Below, in pieces: positions 37,156 through 46,934 of a stretch of DNA of 64,000 nucleotides. The DNA is from Rhodopirellula bahusiensis (GTDB lineage Bacteria; Planctomycetota; Planctomycetia; Pirellulales; Pirellulaceae), in contig NZ_NIZW01000010.1 in assembly GCF_002727185.1 (NCBI RefSeq), positions 186,001 to 250,000 on the forward strand, read 5' to 3'. The position numbers were made by a program, and so were the translations under genes. Each line of letters opens with the position of its first letter. Positions within the stretch are counted from its first letter, which is position 1. The notes below the pieces were generated by a model that saw only the letters and a list, made by a program, of their open reading frames with translations, had not been told where the DNA came from and ran no database searches.

Positions 37156-38778
37156 TCAGCTGAGCCAGCTTGGCAATTGTCCCGCACCGGGCATGTCGAT
37201 GACTTGGCATTCGGTGATCGCGTCGATCGCGAGCAAGTCGTCGAGGGCAGCGGTTGGCACCTCGCCATCTAGGCTGAGAACGCCGATGGCGGCACCACCG
37301 GGAGCATTGCCTTCACGGCCGACGGCCATTTGAGCGATGTTGACTCCGTGGCTGCCGAACGTGGTTCCGACTCGGCCGATGATGCCTGGGACGTCTTTGT
37401 GGACGAATACCAACAGTTTGCCGTCCAGGAATGACTCCAAGCGATAGCCGTTGACCAAGATCAAGCGAGGCATGTCGTGGCCAAGGATCGCGGCACCGGC
37501 CTGAACCGTTTTGCCGTTTCCGCTGACTTCCGCAGTGATGCTGCTGGTGAAGGCGCCTTTGTCGCCAACCCGTTCGCAGGTGAGTTCGATGCCACGTTCG
37601 CGAAGCAACATTTCGGAGTTGATCACGTTAGCGTCTTCCACCACTCGTTCCAGCAATCCAGCGCAGAACGCGTTGTTGAGAACGCGAGTGTCTTTGCTGG
37701 AAACTTCACCGCGGAAGGTCAGGCGAGCGTGGTCGATGCCACCGCCGTGCAGTTGGCTGAGGAAGAGACCCAAGCGGTGAGCCACGTTGAGGTGGCCGCG
37801 AAGTTCAGCCAGAGTTTTCGGATCGAGCGATGCCACGTTGACGCTGTGACGAATCTCGCCGGTTCGCAGGTAGCTCAGCAAAAGGTGAATGCCTTCCACT
37901 GCAACTTGCGTTTGAGCTTCTTCCGTGCTGGCACCCAAGTGAGGAGTGCAGACGACACCGGGCATTCCGAACAGCGGGCTGTCCGTGCAAGGTTCGTTCT
38001 CGTAAACGTCGAGAGCAACGCCGCCGAGTTTGCCCGACTTCAAGCCTTCGACCATTGCTTCGGCATCGTAGATTCCGCCACGAGCGACGTTGATGATGCG
38101 AAGGCCTGGTTTGACTTTTTCGAGTTGCTCCATGCCGATCAGCCCGCGAGTTTCGGGGGTCAGCGGCGTGTGAACGGTCAGGTAGTCAATCTGCGGAAGC
38201 ATTTCGTCGACGGTTGCCACGCGGCGAACCTTCAACGATTCGGCTTGGTCATCGGTCAGGAACGGATCGAAGGCGACCACGTCCATGTCGAACGCCTGAG
38301 CACGCGAGGCGACTTCGCGACCGATGCGGCCCATGCCAACGATGCCCAAGGTTTTGCCGGCAACCTGGGTGCCCATGAATTTCTTCCGGTCCCAACGACC
38401 TTCGACCAAGCTTTGGTTGGCGACGGCGATGTTGCGGCTCATTGCCAGCAGCATCGCGAAAGTGTGTTCCGCTGTGCTGACGGTGTTGCCGGCGGGCGTG
38501 TTCATCACGACGATCCCGCGACGCGTCGCCGCTGGTTTGTCGATGTTGTCGGTTCCCACGCCGGCGCGAACCAGAGCACGAAGGCGAGTGTTGCCTTCGA
38601 GTGATTCAGGTGTGATGGTCACTCCACTGCGAAGGATCGCCGCATCGAACTCGTTGAGCGACTGGCGAAGCTCTTCGCCTTTGAGTTTGGTGCGAATTTC
38701 GTATTCGATGCCTTCGGTGGCTTCGAGTAGATCGATGCCTTCTTGGGCGATGTCATCCAGAACGAGAATGCGATGCAT
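37156..38778 (-). CDS. serA: D-3-phosphoglycerate dehydrogenase
   Basis: 540 residues, the long class with an intervening ASB domain and a C-terminal ACT domain. NAD-binding is in LGIVGMGRIGREVA, and the active-site region includes RIINVARGGIYD, a DVYENEPC acidic patch and TPHLGASTEEAQ with the catalytic His. The ACT domain (about 460-530; LVFVHKDVPGIIGRVGTTFG) suggests serine feedback. It oxidises 3-phosphoglycerate as the first step of serine synthesis. It is 48 bp downstream of serC and probably in the same transcript. Confidence 0.96.
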   Translation of the reverse strand: MHRILVLDDIAQEGIDLLEATEGIEYEIRTKLKGEELRQSLNEFDAAILRSGVTITPESLEGNTRLRALVRAGVGTDNIDKPAATRRGIVVMNTPAGNTVSTAEHTFAMLLAMSRNIAVANQSLVEGRWDRKKFMGTQVAGKTLGIVGMGRIGREVASRAQAFDMDVVAFDPFLTDDQAESLKVRRVATVDEMLPQIDYLTVHTPLTPETRGLIGMEQLEKVKPGLRIINVARGGIYDAEAMVEGLKSGKLGGVALDVYENEPCTDSPLFGMPGVVCTPHLGASTEEAQTQVAVEGIHLLLSYLRTGEIRHSVNVASLDPKTLAELRGHLNVAHRLGLFLSQLHGGGIDHARLTFRGEVSSKDTRVLNNAFCAGLLERVVEDANVINSEMLLRERGIELTCERVGDKGAFTSSITAEVSGNGKTVQAGAAILGHDMPRLILVNGYRLESFLDGKLLVFVHKDVPGIIGRVGTTFGSHGVNIAQMAVGREGNAPGGAAIGVLSLDGEVPTAALDDLLAIDAITECQVIDMPGAGQLPSWLS

Positions 38779-38826
38779 GTTGGGGACTGAGATTGAGGGG
38801 GGATGGATGGTTTGTGGGGTGATTGC

Positions 38827-39978
38827 TTAGCTGTTCTTGCTGGCGAAGTCGTTCATGAATGACGCCAAAGCGTTGACGCCTTCGCGAGGCATCGCGTTGT
38901 AAATGCTCGCTCGGATGCCGCCGACGCTGCGGTGACCTTTGAGTGCGGCCAGCTTGTGCTCGCCCGCTTCGGAGATGAACTTTGCGGTCAGGTCGTCGCT
39001 GGGCAAGTTGAACGTGACATTCATCAGGCTGCGGCAATCTGTTTGTGCGTGGCCACGGTAGAAGCCGTTGCTGGAGTCGATCACCGAATAGAGTTGCTGC
39101 GATTTTTCGCGGTTGATGGACTCCATTTTTTCGAGCCCACCCATGTCATCGCGAAGCCAACGAGCGACTTTGCCGAGCACGTAAATCGCGAAGGTCGGTG
39201 GAGTGTTCCATTCCGAGTCGTTGTCGTGGTGGTTCTTGAAGTGCAAGTAACCGGGAATGTTCGGATCGGCTTTCTCGAGCAGGTCCTTTCGCATAATCAC
39301 GACGGACACGCCGGCTGGTCCCGCGTTCTTCTGAGCACAGGCGTAGAGCAACCCGTACTTTTCGATTGGCAGTGGGCGGCATAGGAAGTCGCTGGACGCA
39401 TCGCTGACCAACGGCACCGAGTCGGGGCAGTTTGGTTCGGATTGGAACTGAACGCCTTGGATGGTTTCGTTGCTGCAGTAGTACATGTAGGCAGCGTCGT
39501 CGGGGCACGCCAAATCGGATGCCGACGGCACGTGGTCGTAGTTCGATTCCGCCGCGTCATAAAGAAGATCGACGTCGCCTTCCTTCTTGGCTTCCTTGAC
39601 GGCTTTTTTGCCCCACGATCCGGTTTGGATGTATTGAGCTCGTTTGCCGCTGCCGCGAAGCAAGTTGGCGGGGATGGCAGAGAACTGCAGTGTGGCTCCG
39701 CCCTGCATGAACATCACCGAATAATCGTCGCTGATCTTCAGCAATTCGCGAATCGTCGATTCTGCATCGTGCAAAACGTCCACGAACAATTTGTCGCGGT
39801 GGCTGATTTCCATGATCGACGCGCCCGCGCCGGGGTAGCACAGCATCTCGTCCTGGACTTCTCGCAGCACCGATTCAGGCATGGTGGCTGGTCCCGCCGA
39901 GAAATTGAACACCCGTTCGGGGTGGCTGGCGGACGATTTTGCGGAAGTGGTTTGCACACCTTGGGCTGATGCAGTCAT
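38827..39978 (-). CDS. serC: phosphoserine aminotransferase
   Basis: 383 residues, PLP-dependent class V aminotransferase. The N-terminal FNFSAGPATMPESVL is diagnostic, the PLP Lys is Lys217 (ACAQKNAGPAG), and the C-terminal GHRSVGGIRASIYNAMP is the phosphate-binding end. It converts 3-phosphohydroxypyruvate and glutamate to phosphoserine. The first 20 residues (Thr/Ser-rich) are extra compared with E. coli SerC. First gene of the serC-serA pair, with the 412-bp region upstream likely carrying the promoter. Confidence 0.96.
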   Translation of the reverse strand: MTASAQGVQTTSAKSSASHPERVFNFSAGPATMPESVLREVQDEMLCYPGAGASIMEISHRDKLFVDVLHDAESTIRELLKISDDYSVMFMQGGATLQFSAIPANLLRGSGKRAQYIQTGSWGKKAVKEAKKEGDVDLLYDAAESNYDHVPSASDLACPDDAAYMYYCSNETIQGVQFQSEPNCPDSVPLVSDASSDFLCRPLPIEKYGLLYACAQKNAGPAGVSVVIMRKDLLEKADPNIPGYLHFKNHHDNDSEWNTPPTFAIYVLGKVARWLRDDMGGLEKMESINREKSQQLYSVIDSSNGFYRGHAQTDCRSLMNVTFNLPSDDLTAKFISEAGEHKLAALKGHRSVGGIRASIYNAMPREGVNALASFMNDFASKNS

Positions 39979-40390
39979 TCGAGGCGGCTCGGTTGCATTG
40001 GGGTGATGGGAGGAGGTTCCGGAGGGGAAAAGGCCCGATTCCGGAACAAGTTTTGGCGAATTCTAAACTTCGATGCCCAGATGCGGAAGGCAACCCGAAA
40101 GCTCGCGAGAGGCTGTTTTGACGCAGATGCGAAGACGAATCAGTCGTGCCAGTTGGATCAGCGACCTCGCGGCAATGAACGTCCTGAATGAGCTCGATCT
40201 GGCAGGTGTTTCGGAGCTAAAGGGTGGTGGAAAGCGGTCTTGCCGAAAAAATGGTTGAAATCCGCCCGAAAAGAACGCCGAGTTGGCTCGGAATCAAAAC
40301 ACGCCTTCGAAATACTGCGTGGCCAATTAAGCTGAAGCGTCGCACCTTTTCTGATCCCGCCGGCCTTTTTCGAGTCGTTTCCGCATCGCC
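39979..40390. other. intergenic region between divergent serC and the O-antigen-ligase-like gene
   Basis: 412 bp with no convincing ORF, RNA gene or repeat. The short ORFs on both strands have no family-like features. It should contain promoters for both flanking units; I could not point to a consensus one. Confidence 0.5.
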
Positions 40391-41734
40391 ATGCTGCATC
40401 TCACCCAGCAAATACGAACGGCTTGGAAGGACTCGTCGTTGCTGGCGGTGGCGACTTGGTTTTTGGTCGCTCTATCGACCTTCTTTGGACCGCTCGATAT
40501 TTCTTCTGACGCCGAGACCATGACGGTCGGCTTGGACGGGCAGGTGGCTTGCAAGTTGTTGGTCGCGGGAATGGCCTTCGTCGTCGGTGCTTATGGCGTG
40601 CTGACGTCCGCGAGTGTCCGAGAAACGTTGACAACGTTGCCGCCGGTCATGTTGCTGACGATCCTCTTTCTCGTCGTGTTGGCCACGCCGATTGCGATCA
40701 GTGGAGCGTCGTTGGCAGTCGCCTTGATCAACGTCACTTATGTCGCGTTCATCATTGTCGCGTTGTTCACGTTGGGACTGAGAGGCATGGTCACCGCGAT
40801 ATTGGTTGGAGTCGCGGCGACGATGACGTTGGCTTTGTTCTTTTATGTGTTCGTCCCCAAGTACGGATTGTTTCCGGAGTTGCTTGCCGATGGTTTGGTC
40901 GTTAACCGAATGTCCGGCACGGCTCATCCCAACGCGGTCGGACGAGCGATGGTGTTAGGCGGGATCGCCACCATGTACTTGGTTCGTCGGGGCACCTTGC
41001 AATTGAATGTCGCCGTGCCGCTGGCGGCTTGTTTTGCGCTCGCTGCCTACTTGGCATGGAGTCGCACCGCGTTGGTGGCGGGAGCGTTTGGAATGGGCAT
41101 TTTATTCTTGGATCGTTTGACCAGTCGCTTGGGTGTCTCAGCGATTGCATTGATTGCGCTGCTGGGAGTGGTCGGTGTCACCTCCATTTATGCGACCGGT
41201 CGCGAAGACCACTTCGTTGGCAAGATACTGGCGAAAGTATCCAAGTCCGGCGACGCGGAGGAAATCACCAGCGGAACGGGGCGATCCGAAATTTGGGCGA
41301 AGGGCATCAGCTTGATTGCCAACCGTCCGATCATCGGTCACGGTTTCAACGCGGCACCAAGTTTGATGCTGGAGCATTCGCAAGCAACACACAACGCGGT
41401 GCTTCATGCATCGCTTGCAGGCGGTTTGATTGCGGGAGCATTGATGGCATGCTTGCTGCTTTGGAACGTGTATCTGATCTTTGGCGGTGAACAGCTTTTG
41501 CTTCGTGCCTTTTCCGCTTTCACTGTGTTGTCATGCATGACCGAAGACACAGTGCTTGAGACCTTTCCCGGACCTTGCACGATGGTTTGGTTAGCGTGCA
41601 TTTTCTATCCGGTGCTGGTCGATGCACGCCAAGTGGACGTGATCGAAGCGGAGCGTTCGCAACGCAAACAAGCGGGCGTGGATGACTCGCAAGCGGACTT
41701 CATTGGGCAACCAGGGTTACCGGGGACAACGTGA
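40391..41734 (+). CDS. O-antigen ligase / Wzy-type polymerase family membrane protein
   Basis: 447 residues with about ten or more membrane segments and the Wzy_C-like pattern: an Arg-containing loop (SGTGRSEIWAKGISLIANRPIIGHGFN), then a Thr-His-Asn near 334-336, which are the typical periplasmic catalytic-loop features of O-antigen ligases/polymerases. It probably joins or polymerises polysaccharide on the outer face of the cytoplasmic membrane. Its stop overlaps the GTG of the glycosyltransferase gene (GTGA at 41731-41734). Ligase versus polymerase cannot be resolved from sequence. Confidence 0.88.
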   Translation: MLHLTQQIRTAWKDSSLLAVATWFLVALSTFFGPLDISSDAETMTVGLDGQVACKLLVAGMAFVVGAYGVLTSASVRETLTTLPPVMLLTILFLVVLATPIAISGASLAVALINVTYVAFIIVALFTLGLRGMVTAILVGVAATMTLALFFYVFVPKYGLFPELLADGLVVNRMSGTAHPNAVGRAMVLGGIATMYLVRRGTLQLNVAVPLAACFALAAYLAWSRTALVAGAFGMGILFLDRLTSRLGVSAIALIALLGVVGVTSIYATGREDHFVGKILAKVSKSGDAEEITSGTGRSEIWAKGISLIANRPIIGHGFNAAPSLMLEHSQATHNAVLHASLAGGLIAGALMACLLLWNVYLIFGGEQLLLRAFSAFTVLSCMTEDTVLETFPGPCTMVWLACIFYPVLVDARQVDVIEAERSQRKQAGVDDSQADFIGQPGLPGTT

Positions 41735-42927
41735 AAAGGGCTTCGTCGGCAACGGTCGTCTATTTGCTGAACTTCTTCGCCCCCGATGTGATTGCGATTG
41801 CGCAAGCGTGGAATGAACGAGTCGGCAAGTTGATCGTCTTGTTGTCGGTTGCGATGGAAGGAAATCGTTCGTGGAAAGCGGAAGACGGTGGATTGGATGT
41901 CCGCCAGCAGCGAACTTTGACACGCACGCGAACCGATCATCATCCGAGCGGTTACAGCGATGTGAACTACGTGCATTTCCCCGTCGACACGCTGAAGCAG
42001 CTTCGCAGGGCTCGTGCCGACGTGGTGGTTTCGGCGGAACTTGGAATGCGATCGATGATGGCGGCAATGCATTGTGCTCGCTCGGGTTGGTTCGGCTTTC
42101 GTAAGCGACGGTGTCAGTTGATCATTGCGGTTAGTACATCACCCTGGATCGAGGAAAGCCGTTCGGGTTGGTTGCGAAGATCACAGCGGTCATGGTTGCT
42201 CTCTCGAGCGGATCGAGTGACTTATCACGGTCCCGAGTGCAAGCAATGGTTGATTGAACTTGGAGTGCCGGAATCTCGGTTGGCTCCGTTTCATTACGCG
42301 GCCGACCCCACCAAAATTTACAAGGGAAATCTGCTGAACCAATCCGCCGATCGAGTACGCGTCCTGACGGTCGGTCAGCTGATCGATCGCAAGGGCGTTC
42401 GCGAAGGACTGGCGAACATGATCGATGTGGCTCGGCAGTCTTCAGGTGTGCTGATCGAATGGACTTTGATCGGCGGAGGGCCTTTGTTGGCGGAATTGCA
42501 AGCGACCGCGACGCCGGACAACTTGATCGTTGATTGGCGAGGCAATTGCGACGCGGAACAAATTCGCGAAGCTTACCGCGACCATGAAGTCATGTTCTTT
42601 CCGACCCGAGGCGATGAATGGGGGCTGGTCGTTGACGAAGCCCTGCACAGCGGATTGGTTGTGATTGGAAACGAACGGGCCCAAGCCGTGACCACGCTGA
42701 TTCGCGATGGCGAAAACGGTTGGCAGTATGAAATCGACGATGCGGACTCACTAGGCAACGCACTGAATGCGTTTGCAAAACTGAACGCCGACGATCGTTT
42801 GGAAATGCGAAAGCAAGCCCGGTTGTCGGTGGCGGATCGGACACCAGAAGCTTCCGCCGATCAGATCACGAATTTGATTGATGAGTTGTTGACGGAGCGT
42901 CAAAGCGACGATTCCAACCACCGTTGA
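41731..42927 (+). CDS. glycosyltransferase family 4 (GT-B fold)
   Basis: 398 residues from a GTG coupled to the previous gene. The C-terminal Rossmann domain has VLTVGQLIDRKG and the donor-site motif near residues 290-310 (PTRGDEWGLVVDEALHSG), the E-x7-E-like pattern of GT4 retaining enzymes. The N-terminal acceptor domain is typical. It probably adds a sugar to an envelope glycan made with the Wzy-like protein. The last 62 bp overlap the convergent SDR gene (42866-42927), so the two C-terminal tails share DNA. Confidence 0.9.
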   Translation: MKRASSATVVYLLNFFAPDVIAIAQAWNERVGKLIVLLSVAMEGNRSWKAEDGGLDVRQQRTLTRTRTDHHPSGYSDVNYVHFPVDTLKQLRRARADVVVSAELGMRSMMAAMHCARSGWFGFRKRRCQLIIAVSTSPWIEESRSGWLRRSQRSWLLSRADRVTYHGPECKQWLIELGVPESRLAPFHYAADPTKIYKGNLLNQSADRVRVLTVGQLIDRKGVREGLANMIDVARQSSGVLIEWTLIGGGPLLAELQATATPDNLIVDWRGNCDAEQIREAYRDHEVMFFPTRGDEWGLVVDEALHSGLVVIGNERAQAVTTLIRDGENGWQYEIDDADSLGNALNAFAKLNADDRLEMRKQARLSVADRTPEASADQITNLIDELLTERQSDDSNHR

Positions 42928-43708
42928 CGTTGATGTTTTGACCGGTGACGAAGCTATTCTCCGGAGCGACCAAGTAAGCAACCGCTTCGGCGATGTCTTC
43001 GGGGCGGCCCCATCGATTCATCAAGGATTGCTGCTTCGCGCGATCGTCCCAGTAACCTGACGTCGTTTCTCCCCAAGCTGTTTGCGTCCATCCGGGCGAG
43101 ACCGTGTTGACTCGCACGTGAGGTGCCAGCGTTTGTGCCAGCGATGCCGAGAACGCCATGACGGCTGCTTTGACGGGGCCGAACATCATGCCCGCATCGC
43201 CTTCCATCCCGTGCGGAGCCTGGTCCCACCCAATGAAGACAATGGATGGTGCGATGGGATCGCTTGATGCCTGTGTCTCGGTTTGCTGCTTCAGTCGATT
43301 GCCGACCAATCGAGAAAGTGCGATCGTGCCTTGGACGTCGACGGCGAGCAGTTTTTGAAGCTTCTCGTCGAACGACCGTTCGGAGGCGGCACCGGTCAGC
43401 ACATCCAAGCCGGCGTTGTTGACCCACGTTCGTATGCTGCCGAGCGTTTCGAAAGCTTTGTTCGCCAAACGTGTCACGTCGTCCGCGTTGGACAGATCCG
43501 CCGCGATGATATCGGCGTCTTGACCTTGTTCACGGATCGCTTCGGCGGTGGATTCAGCTCCGTCGCGATTTCGGCAGTAGTGAACCAAAATTCGCGAGCG
43601 TCTGGATGCGGCCTGCTCGGCTGCCGCCAATCGAATCGCGATCGCCCGGCCGATACCGCTGGAGGCACCGGTGACGACGATTCCGGAAGGGATCGATGGT
43701 TCAGGCAT
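42866..43708 (-). CDS. SDR-fold protein with replaced catalytic residues
   Basis: 280 residues. The Rossmann motif TGASSGIG (13-20) and NNAG (97-100) are intact, so NAD(P) binding is likely. At the usual N-S-Y-K positions an ungapped reading gives Asp124, Gln163 and Phe176, with only Lys180 retained (FGPVKAA instead of YxxxK). The codon for residue 176 is TTC, so it is not a reading-frame slip. Classical SDRs are oxidoreductases; this one may be a non-catalytic or altered member. C-terminal FVTGQNINVNGGW is typical of FabG-like enzymes. It overlaps the GT4 gene tail by 62 bp. Confidence 0.87.
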   Translation of the reverse strand: MPEPSIPSGIVVTGASSGIGRAIAIRLAAAEQAASRRSRILVHYCRNRDGAESTAEAIREQGQDADIIAADLSNADDVTRLANKAFETLGSIRTWVNNAGLDVLTGAASERSFDEKLQKLLAVDVQGTIALSRLVGNRLKQQTETQASSDPIAPSIVFIGWDQAPHGMEGDAGMMFGPVKAAVMAFSASLAQTLAPHVRVNTVSPGWTQTAWGETTSGYWDDRAKQQSLMNRWGRPEDIAEAVAYLVAPENSFVTGQNINVNGGWNRRFDAPSTTHQSNS

Positions 43709-43960
43709 GACAAAGCTCGAGCGACAAAAGGTGTTTGGCCGGAGTGACGTTGGGATGAGAGGCAGGAAAGCTTAACAATCGCGACGAGACGAGAAACCGG
43801 TTCGGGCGGACATGCTCGCATCCTCACGAGTCATTGTCGCATTGGATTGAGCGTGAAAGAGCGATCGAATTGCAGGTTCCAGTGGGCGGTTACGAGACTC
43901 GTGTGTGCTGTATGATGGCCAAGCCAGAGACCAGTCTCCTTCTCATTGAATTCGTTCGAC

Positions 43961-45202
43961 ATGCTCCTGCTGATCTATCTCGTCGCGGCCATTGGCTTTT
44001 CCTTTTACTGCAGTGTGGCGGAGGCGGTGTTGCTGTCGATTTCGCCCTCCTTCATTGCCACGCTGGAAAAGACCAAGCCGATTGCCGCCAAAAGGCTGAG
44101 TCGTCTGAAAGCCAACATCGACCGCCCACTGGCGGCGATTCTGAGTTTGAACACGATTGCTCACACAATTGGAGCCGCGGGCGTCGGTGCGGAAGCGTCC
44201 AAGTTGTACGGAGACACCGCCTACGGTGGTCACGCCGTTGGCATCGCCAGCGCTTTGATGACGCTGTTGGTGTTGGTTTTCAGCGAGATCATTCCAAAGA
44301 CGATCGGTGCGTTGTACTGGCGGACGCTTGGCCCGATGGTGGCGGCTTCGGTCGGATACCTAATCGTCTTGTTGTATCCACTGGTTTGGATGAGTGAGCA
44401 GTTGACCAAGGTGTTGTCGGGCGGCAAGAGCCACCACACACTCACCCGAGATGAATTGTCCGCGATGGCAGAGATCGGCGCTCAACAAGGCGTATTAGAT
44501 GATCACGAATCGCGAGTGTTTCAGTCGTTGATGCGTCTGCCCGATTTGACGGCTCAAGACATCATGACCCCACGCGTGGTCATCATCGCCTATCCCGAAA
44601 CGATGACCGTTGGTGATTTGCTCGAAAAAGCATTGCCGGATCAAGCGAAGCAACAAGATCCGGGGAACAGCGACTCCAAAGGCGATGGACCTTCGGCGTC
44701 CGGCCCTTCGATGCAAGCGGGCGAAGTAGTGAACATGCCAGTTTCGCGAATTCCGATTTATGACCAGCAGCTCGATCGAATCACTGGATTCGTTCTAAAA
44801 GTCGATCTGTTGCTCGCTCACACGCGAGGTCAATCGGATCGAATGCTCAAAGAATTTTCGCGGCCGGTCGCGGTGGTGCGGCACAATCGTCCGTTGCCGA
44901 AACTGCTAGAAATTCTTTTGGAAGGACGCCACCACTTGGCGATGGTCAGCGATTCGTATGGCAGCATCGTCGGATTGGTGACGCTGGAAGACTTGGTGGA
45001 AACGCTTCTCGGACTGGAAATCGTTGACGAATCGGACACGCAAGTTGACTTGCAGCAGTACGCTCGCAAGCGATGGGAAGAACGTGCCGCTCGAATTGGG
45101 ATTCAGCCGCTCGAAGAACCGCTTGCTGCCGGCGAAGCGTTGGTTGAACCCGGCGATGAAGCTTCCGAATCCGGTGAGACCGACGACGAGCAGCATCGCT
45201 GA
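43961..45202 (+). CDS. CNNM/CorC-like (DUF21) membrane protein with CBS pair
   Basis: 413 residues from the ATG at 43961; an in-frame TTG lies at 43946. The DUF21 domain has about four membrane segments with SVAEAVLLS near the start and SEIIPKT in the third, followed by LTRDELSAMAEIGAQQGVLDD and MTPRVVI, typical of hemolysin-C/CNNM proteins linked to Mg2+ or other cation export. A CBS pair (about 185-345) is interrupted by a low-complexity Pro/Ser/Gly insert. The TlyC-type CorC_HlyC domain is missing. The last 100 bp overlap folC on the other strand. Confidence 0.9.
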   Translation: MLLLIYLVAAIGFSFYCSVAEAVLLSISPSFIATLEKTKPIAAKRLSRLKANIDRPLAAILSLNTIAHTIGAAGVGAEASKLYGDTAYGGHAVGIASALMTLLVLVFSEIIPKTIGALYWRTLGPMVAASVGYLIVLLYPLVWMSEQLTKVLSGGKSHHTLTRDELSAMAEIGAQQGVLDDHESRVFQSLMRLPDLTAQDIMTPRVVIIAYPETMTVGDLLEKALPDQAKQQDPGNSDSKGDGPSASGPSMQAGEVVNMPVSRIPIYDQQLDRITGFVLKVDLLLAHTRGQSDRMLKEFSRPVAVVRHNRPLPKLLEILLEGRHHLAMVSDSYGSIVGLVTLEDLVETLLGLEIVDESDTQVDLQQYARKRWEERAARIGIQPLEEPLAAGEALVEPGDEASESGETDDEQHR

Positions 45203-46764
45203 ACCAACCACGGGCGGAGTTCCGCGGCCAGGAAGAACGAGCCGCAGATCACCAGGACTTCTCCCGCCGCCAGCGAATCGATCGCGTTCTGGATTGCCGA
45301 AATCGGGTTTTCGAATTGCGTTAGTTGACTCGTGTCGAGGCCGGCATCCAACGCCGTTTGGTGCAAGTCGTTCACTGGCAGGTAGCGAGGGTTGCCCTCG
45401 TATCGCGTGAGCGTCCATCGGTGGAAGTGCGGCTGCATTCTTTGAAGCATAGCCAGTACATTTTTGTCGCCGCTGGTGCCGAACAAGCAATGCCGTTGTC
45501 GCCCTTCCATGCGGTGATTCAATACGTTCAGCATCGCCTCGATCGAGTCGGCGTTGTGAGCGGTGTCCAACAACACCACGCGATCATCGGGTAAATCGAA
45601 TCGTTCCAAGCGAGCTTCGATCTGCAGTGTCGCGAGGCATTCATGGATGCGTTGCTCAGCCCGAAGCTTTCGCGTGACTTCGGGCAATGAATCCACCAAA
45701 GCCAAGGCGATGGCGGCGTTGCGAACCTGGTGGGTTCCTTCGAGTTTCAGGTCGATGTTGGTCTCCGCTGGCATCCAATCGCCGAGTCCACGAATGCGGA
45801 AACTGCTGCCCCAGCGTTTGTCCGAGTCGGAGTTTGGTTCAATTTGGATATCAGTTTCGAGGTGCGACAGCAACGCTCCAACCTGTTCGGCGATCTGAGT
45901 GATCACGTTTCGCACCGGACCGGAGGGGACTCCGTTGATGGCCGGGGTGGAGTGTTTGAAGATGCCGGCTTTCTCGGCAGCGATCAATTCGACTGTGTCA
46001 CCCAGCACATTTTGGTGGTCCAGTCCGATGCTGGTGACCGCCGTCGCGTGACTTTGAAAGACGTTCGTGCTGTCGAGGCGTCCGCCCAGTCCTGTTTCCA
46101 AGACCCAGATGTCACACCGTCGGCGATGGAAGTGTTCGATCGCCATCGCGGTGGTCAATTCGAAGAACGACGGGCCGCCAATTTTCGCGGCGGCCATCGC
46201 ATCGACGATCGGACGCATCGAATCGATCAGTCCGATCATCTCTTCCGGAGTGGCGATTTCACCATCGACTCGGAAGCGTTCTTCCAAATGCACCAAGTGC
46301 GGCGATGTGTACAGCCCGACTCGATAACCAGCTGCCTGAAGCAGTGCGGCGACCATCGTGGCGGCGCTGCCCTTCCCTTTCGTTCCAGCCAAATGGACGA
46401 TTTGAACGTTGGCGGAATCGCGTGACTTGGTTGCTGATTTTGCGGACGCCGAAACATCCGTGGAGGAATCTTGCTCACTGGATGGGGGGCCGGCGGAGGA
46501 TTCGTTCGGATCGACCGCGAGGTGTTGACCGTGGTCCAGTCGGCGGATCAGATCTCGCATCCGATCCAAAGTGAAACGGTATCGCGAACCGGAGGTTGCC
46601 AGCTTTTCGTAATCAATTCGGTCGACCAACCAACCGAGCGCGGCTTGGTAGGCTTCACTTTCTCGCGAGATCACGGTCGATCTGCTTTCGATCTCTGAAT
46701 CATCGTGATCGGGGTGAATTGGTCGGTGACGCCGGGACATGGATCGCCCGCGCGGCGTTAGCAT
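45103..46764 (-). CDS. folC: bifunctional folylpolyglutamate/dihydrofolate synthase
   Basis: 553 residues, longer than the usual 420-440. The P-loop AGTKGKGSAA starts at residue 126, and the Mur-ligase-type ATP domain continues with TSPHLVHLEERFRV and LETGLGGRLDSTN. It adds glutamate to folates (and to dihydropteroate) using ATP. The extra length is an N-terminal stretch, a Ser/Asp-rich insert (about 84-118) before the P-loop, and a Ser/Pro-rich tail of about 30 residues. That tail overlaps the CNNM-like gene by 100 bp (45103-45202). Met9 at 46740 is an alternative start. Confidence 0.94.
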   Translation of the reverse strand: MLTPRGRSMSRRHRPIHPDHDDSEIESRSTVISRESEAYQAALGWLVDRIDYEKLATSGSRYRFTLDRMRDLIRRLDHGQHLAVDPNESSAGPPSSEQDSSTDVSASAKSATKSRDSANVQIVHLAGTKGKGSAATMVAALLQAAGYRVGLYTSPHLVHLEERFRVDGEIATPEEMIGLIDSMRPIVDAMAAAKIGGPSFFELTTAMAIEHFHRRRCDIWVLETGLGGRLDSTNVFQSHATAVTSIGLDHQNVLGDTVELIAAEKAGIFKHSTPAINGVPSGPVRNVITQIAEQVGALLSHLETDIQIEPNSDSDKRWGSSFRIRGLGDWMPAETNIDLKLEGTHQVRNAAIALALVDSLPEVTRKLRAEQRIHECLATLQIEARLERFDLPDDRVVLLDTAHNADSIEAMLNVLNHRMEGRQRHCLFGTSGDKNVLAMLQRMQPHFHRWTLTRYEGNPRYLPVNDLHQTALDAGLDTSQLTQFENPISAIQNAIDSLAAGEVLVICGSFFLAAELRPWLVQRCCSSSVSPDSEASSPGSTNASPAASGSSSG

Positions 46765-46934
46765 GCGGGAATCGAACAGTCGCAGTGATAAAAATAGAAA
46801 CCATGGCTGACAACCCCGAACCGTCTGGGAGAATGCCTCGTAGCGTAGGGGACTTCTCCGTAGGCTCGGATTTTTGAAGAGTCTCCTTCATCCATTTTAT
46901 TCGTCTTTTCTCTTTGAGTCGGGATCCTTCATCC

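Noticed and set aside
37477-38604. 375-residue frame antisense to serA
   Set aside because: serA is certain; the plus frame has no signature and mirrors the codon pattern.
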